A DNA stretch of 64,000 nucleotides, taken from NCBI RefSeq assembly GCF_011759375.1, contig NZ_JAARML010000003.1:62001-126000 (forward strand), read 5' to 3'. A model generated the notes under the pieces. It was not told the origin of the DNA. It saw only the letters and a list, made by a program, of their open reading frames with translations, and did not search any database. This DNA is from Paraflavitalea devenefica (GTDB taxonomy: Bacteria; Bacteroidota; Bacteroidia; Chitinophagales; Chitinophagaceae). Within the stretch, counting starts at the first letter, position 1, and every line of letters starts with the position of its first letter. Positions 62,041-64,000 of the stretch are shown one piece after another. The translations under genes and the position numbers were made by a program.

Positions 62041-63051
62041 TTGCCTGTGGAAAGAATTCCGTCTTCCCCTCCCCCTATTAAACCGCTTCCGAAGCAGGAG
62101 AGCCGGCCCCGCTGGTCGGTAATGATCCCGGTTTATAACTGCTCGGGTTTCCTTTCAGAAACACTACAGGCTGTATTGCAGCAGGCACTGCCTGAAGAGC
62201 AGATGCAGATCGAAGTAATTGATGATGGCAGTACAGATGCTGATGTGGCAGCGCTGGTGCAGCAGATAAGTCATGGCCGGGTGGGCTATTTCCGGCAGCC
62301 GCAGAATGTGGGCAGTTTGCGGAATTTTGAAACCTGCATTAACAGGGCCACCGGACACCTTGTTCATATTCTGCATGGCGATGACCTTATCAAGCCTGGT
62401 TATTATGATAGCATGCAACGCCTGTTTGACCGTTATCCGCAGATCGGGGCAGCTTTTTGCCGGTATGTTTATATAGGTCAAAGCAGCAAGCCGCTGTATT
62501 ACCGGGATGCTGAAATGGATACGCCGGGTATTCTGGACAATTGGTTGCTGCGCCTGGCCGAACGGCAGCGGCTTCAGTTTTGCACGGTTACGGTGAAAAG
62601 GGAGGTATATGAAAAGCTGGGTGGTTTCTATGGCGTTGATTATGGCGAAGACTGGGAGATGTGGATGCGCATTGCGCGTGATTATCCGGTGGCCTATGAA
62701 CCTGCCGTGCTGGCTGCCTACCGCCTCCACATGGCTTCCATTTCCGGGCAATCTTATACTTCTGCGAAAAACCTGAAGGACCTGCAATGGGTGATCCAAA
62801 CTATTCAGCAGTACCTGCCGGAACCTGACAGGGAAAGACTTTATAAGAAAGCGATGAAGTTCTATGCCCATTACGCTATCAAAATAGCCAATGACCTGTG
62901 GTATGGTCTGCATAACCGGGAGGGAGCCAGAACGCAGGTACAGGAAGCATTGCTGATGCACAAAGATCCGTTGATGTATTGGAAGATCGCCAAGCTGTAT
63001 ACCAAAATGGCTTTGAATATAACCTCATTCATACCACGTAAAAACAATTGA
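62041..63051 (+). CDS. Glycosyltransferase family 2
   Basis: 336 residues. Nucleotide-sugar-dependent GT-A enzyme: WSVMIPVYNCSGFLSETLQA, the strand EVIDDGSTDADVAALV, and a DxD-like HGDDLIKPGYYDSMQ; LGGFYGVDYGEDWEMWMRI contains the catalytic base region (ED). No membrane helix, so it acts at the cytoplasmic face. Start is TTG (62041) or GTG (62047): the frame has no ATG before the fold, and an upstream in-frame stop at 62035 excludes earlier starts. It is 46 bases after wzt and its TGA overlaps the ATG of the next gene. Confidence 0.92.
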   Translation: MPVERIPSSPPPIKPLPKQESRPRWSVMIPVYNCSGFLSETLQAVLQQALPEEQMQIEVIDDGSTDADVAALVQQISHGRVGYFRQPQNVGSLRNFETCINRATGHLVHILHGDDLIKPGYYDSMQRLFDRYPQIGAAFCRYVYIGQSSKPLYYRDAEMDTPGILDNWLLRLAERQRLQFCTVTVKREVYEKLGGFYGVDYGEDWEMWMRIARDYPVAYEPAVLAAYRLHMASISGQSYTSAKNLKDLQWVIQTIQQYLPEPDRERLYKKAMKFYAHYAIKIANDLWYGLHNREGARTQVQEALLMHKDPLMYWKIAKLYTKMALNITSFIPRKNN

Positions 63052-64000
63052 TGAAGGCAGGCATTACTATCCTGATATGCACGTATAATGGCGCTGCGCG
63101 TTTGCCCGCCACCCTTCAGCATATTGCCCAACAACATGTTCCTGCTTCCTTACCCTGTGAGGTAATCCTGGTAGACAATGCTTCTGCTGATAATACGGCG
63201 CAACTGGCACAATCGGGCTGGGAAAAGTATGATACCTCCCTTGAGCTAACAATTATAACGGAACCCAGGCCCGGACTTACTTATGCCCGGGAAACAGGCT
63301 TTGCCCATGCCGCTTATGAATATATTATTCTCTGCGATGATGACAACTGGCTGGGGCCTTCCTATATAGAGACTGTTTTCTCTATCATGGAGCAGCATCC
63401 TGCTATTGGTTTGCTGGGTGGGCGTGGAGAGTTTATTTATGAGACACCACCGCCGGAATGGATCACGATCTTAAACCTGTATGCCGGCGGTGCACAGGCT
63501 ACAGAGAACGGGCAGGTAGCAGATGGAGTGGTGTATGGCGCCGGCGCCACCCTCCGGAAATCGGCTTATGAAGCGCTCGTACGCAATGGCTTTATTTCTG
63601 CCCTGACCGACCGGGTAGGTTACCAGTTAAGTTCGGGGGGAGATTATGAGTTGTGTTATGCACTCGCCTTAGCCGGCTATAGCATCTGGTATGATGAAAG
63701 GTTGTATTTCCAGCATTTTATTACTTCCAACAGGCTTACGCAAGCGTATTGCCTCACGTATATAGAAGAAAGCTCCCGTTGCTTTTCTGTACTGGAGCCT
63801 TATAAGATCCTGTTGAAAACAGGCAGTACCAGCAGGAAGGTCTTTCGCCGGGAACTGATCAAGAGCTTTGGGTACCATGTAAAGAAAACAGCTTCCCTGT
63901 TGTTCAAAAATGCTTTTAGTAAAAAAAGCCCTGCAGAACGGATCGGATACCAATTAAAACTTACCCTTTTAAAGCGGCGGCTTCGATCGTACCGCCAGTA
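63051..64000 (+). CDS. Glycosyltransferase family 2, 3'-truncated by the window
   Basis: The frame opens at the ATG 63051, whose first base is the last base of the preceding TGA, and is open through the window end (316 codons). GT-A signatures: ITILICTYNGAARLPATLQH, EVILVDNASADNTAQLA, CDDDNWLGPSYI (DxD-like), YGAGATLRKSAYEAL and GGDYELCYALALAG. The C-terminal part is helical. Function in glycan assembly follows from the Wzm/Wzt neighbours; the sugar is not predictable. Confidence 0.93.
   Translation, partial: MKAGITILICTYNGAARLPATLQHIAQQHVPASLPCEVILVDNASADNTAQLAQSGWEKYDTSLELTIITEPRPGLTYARETGFAHAAYEYIILCDDDNWLGPSYIETVFSIMEQHPAIGLLGGRGEFIYETPPPEWITILNLYAGGAQATENGQVADGVVYGAGATLRKSAYEALVRNGFISALTDRVGYQLSSGGDYELCYALALAGYSIWYDERLYFQHFITSNRLTQAYCLTYIEESSRCFSVLEPYKILLKTGSTSRKVFRRELIKSFGYHVKKTASLLFKNAFSKKSPAERIGYQLKLTLLKRRLRSYRQ

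Overview
The window looks like chromosomal DNA of a Bacteroidota member, most probably Chitinophagaceae (Chitinophaga/Niastella-like). This rests on protein families rather than any rRNA: DUF4476, GIN/DUF2807 and DUF4369-TlpA proteins, a large malic enzyme-phosphotransacetylase fusion, ECF41, the ligase-associated Lhr-like helicase with PdeM, and a promoter of the Bacteroidota TTTG/TAnnTTTG type. I see no tRNA, rRNA, CRISPR array, prophage or transposase. The genes look like ordinary chromosome with dense small operons.

Layout. 1-1606 is the 5' part of a large secreted alpha-2-macroglobulin-family protein that runs off the left edge. 1.8-7.7 kb holds a DUF4476 protein, sucD, an Mla-type ABC pair and the malic enzyme. 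After a 540-bp gap with an unusual 11-bp repeat cluster, 8.2-14.2 kb is one rightward gene run under a recognisable promoter and palindromic operator: two ABC exporters, a YtrA-type GntR repressor, a membrane-anchored GIN-like protein, a 70-residue acidic exported peptide and a DUF4369-TlpA protein. 14.4-27.2 kb carries small unknown proteins, an alpha-amino-acid ester hydrolase-like enzyme, an M20 peptidase, a SPOR protein, deoC, two amidohydrolase-fold proteins with lost metal ligands, a NUDIX protein, a two-DTG aspartic protease candidate and a membrane-tethered XRE regulator.

27.4-33.5 kb has a nitrilase, a subclass B1 metallo-beta-lactamase overlapping a polytopic membrane protein, and secA. 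33.8-45 kb mixes c-type cytochromes and a haem-binding protein with an S24/XRE regulator and DNA-repair genes (HDAC-like, PdeM, Lhr-like helicase), then a periplasmic binding-protein homologue and guaA. 45-55.2 kb is a GIN lipoprotein, divergent pbpC and a thioester-type alpha-2-macroglobulin, then an ECF41 sigma factor with its usual carboxymuconolactone decarboxylase-family partner. 55.5-59.7 kb has an MFS transporter, a YwqK/TonB-like protein and an M14 carboxypeptidase. The right edge (59.8-64 kb) starts a surface polysaccharide locus: Wzm, Wzt and two GT2 glycosyltransferases, the last cut by the window.

The most notable unexplained structure is non-coding. There are two families of palindromes placed at gene 3' ends, one with the core AATAATCAATA (three copies, one a perfect 52-bp palindrome) and one with the core AAGGTGRGCCGCC (two copies). 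There is also a cluster of 11-bp repeats (two inverted, five direct) at 7973-8061 upstream of the GntR-controlled transporter locus.
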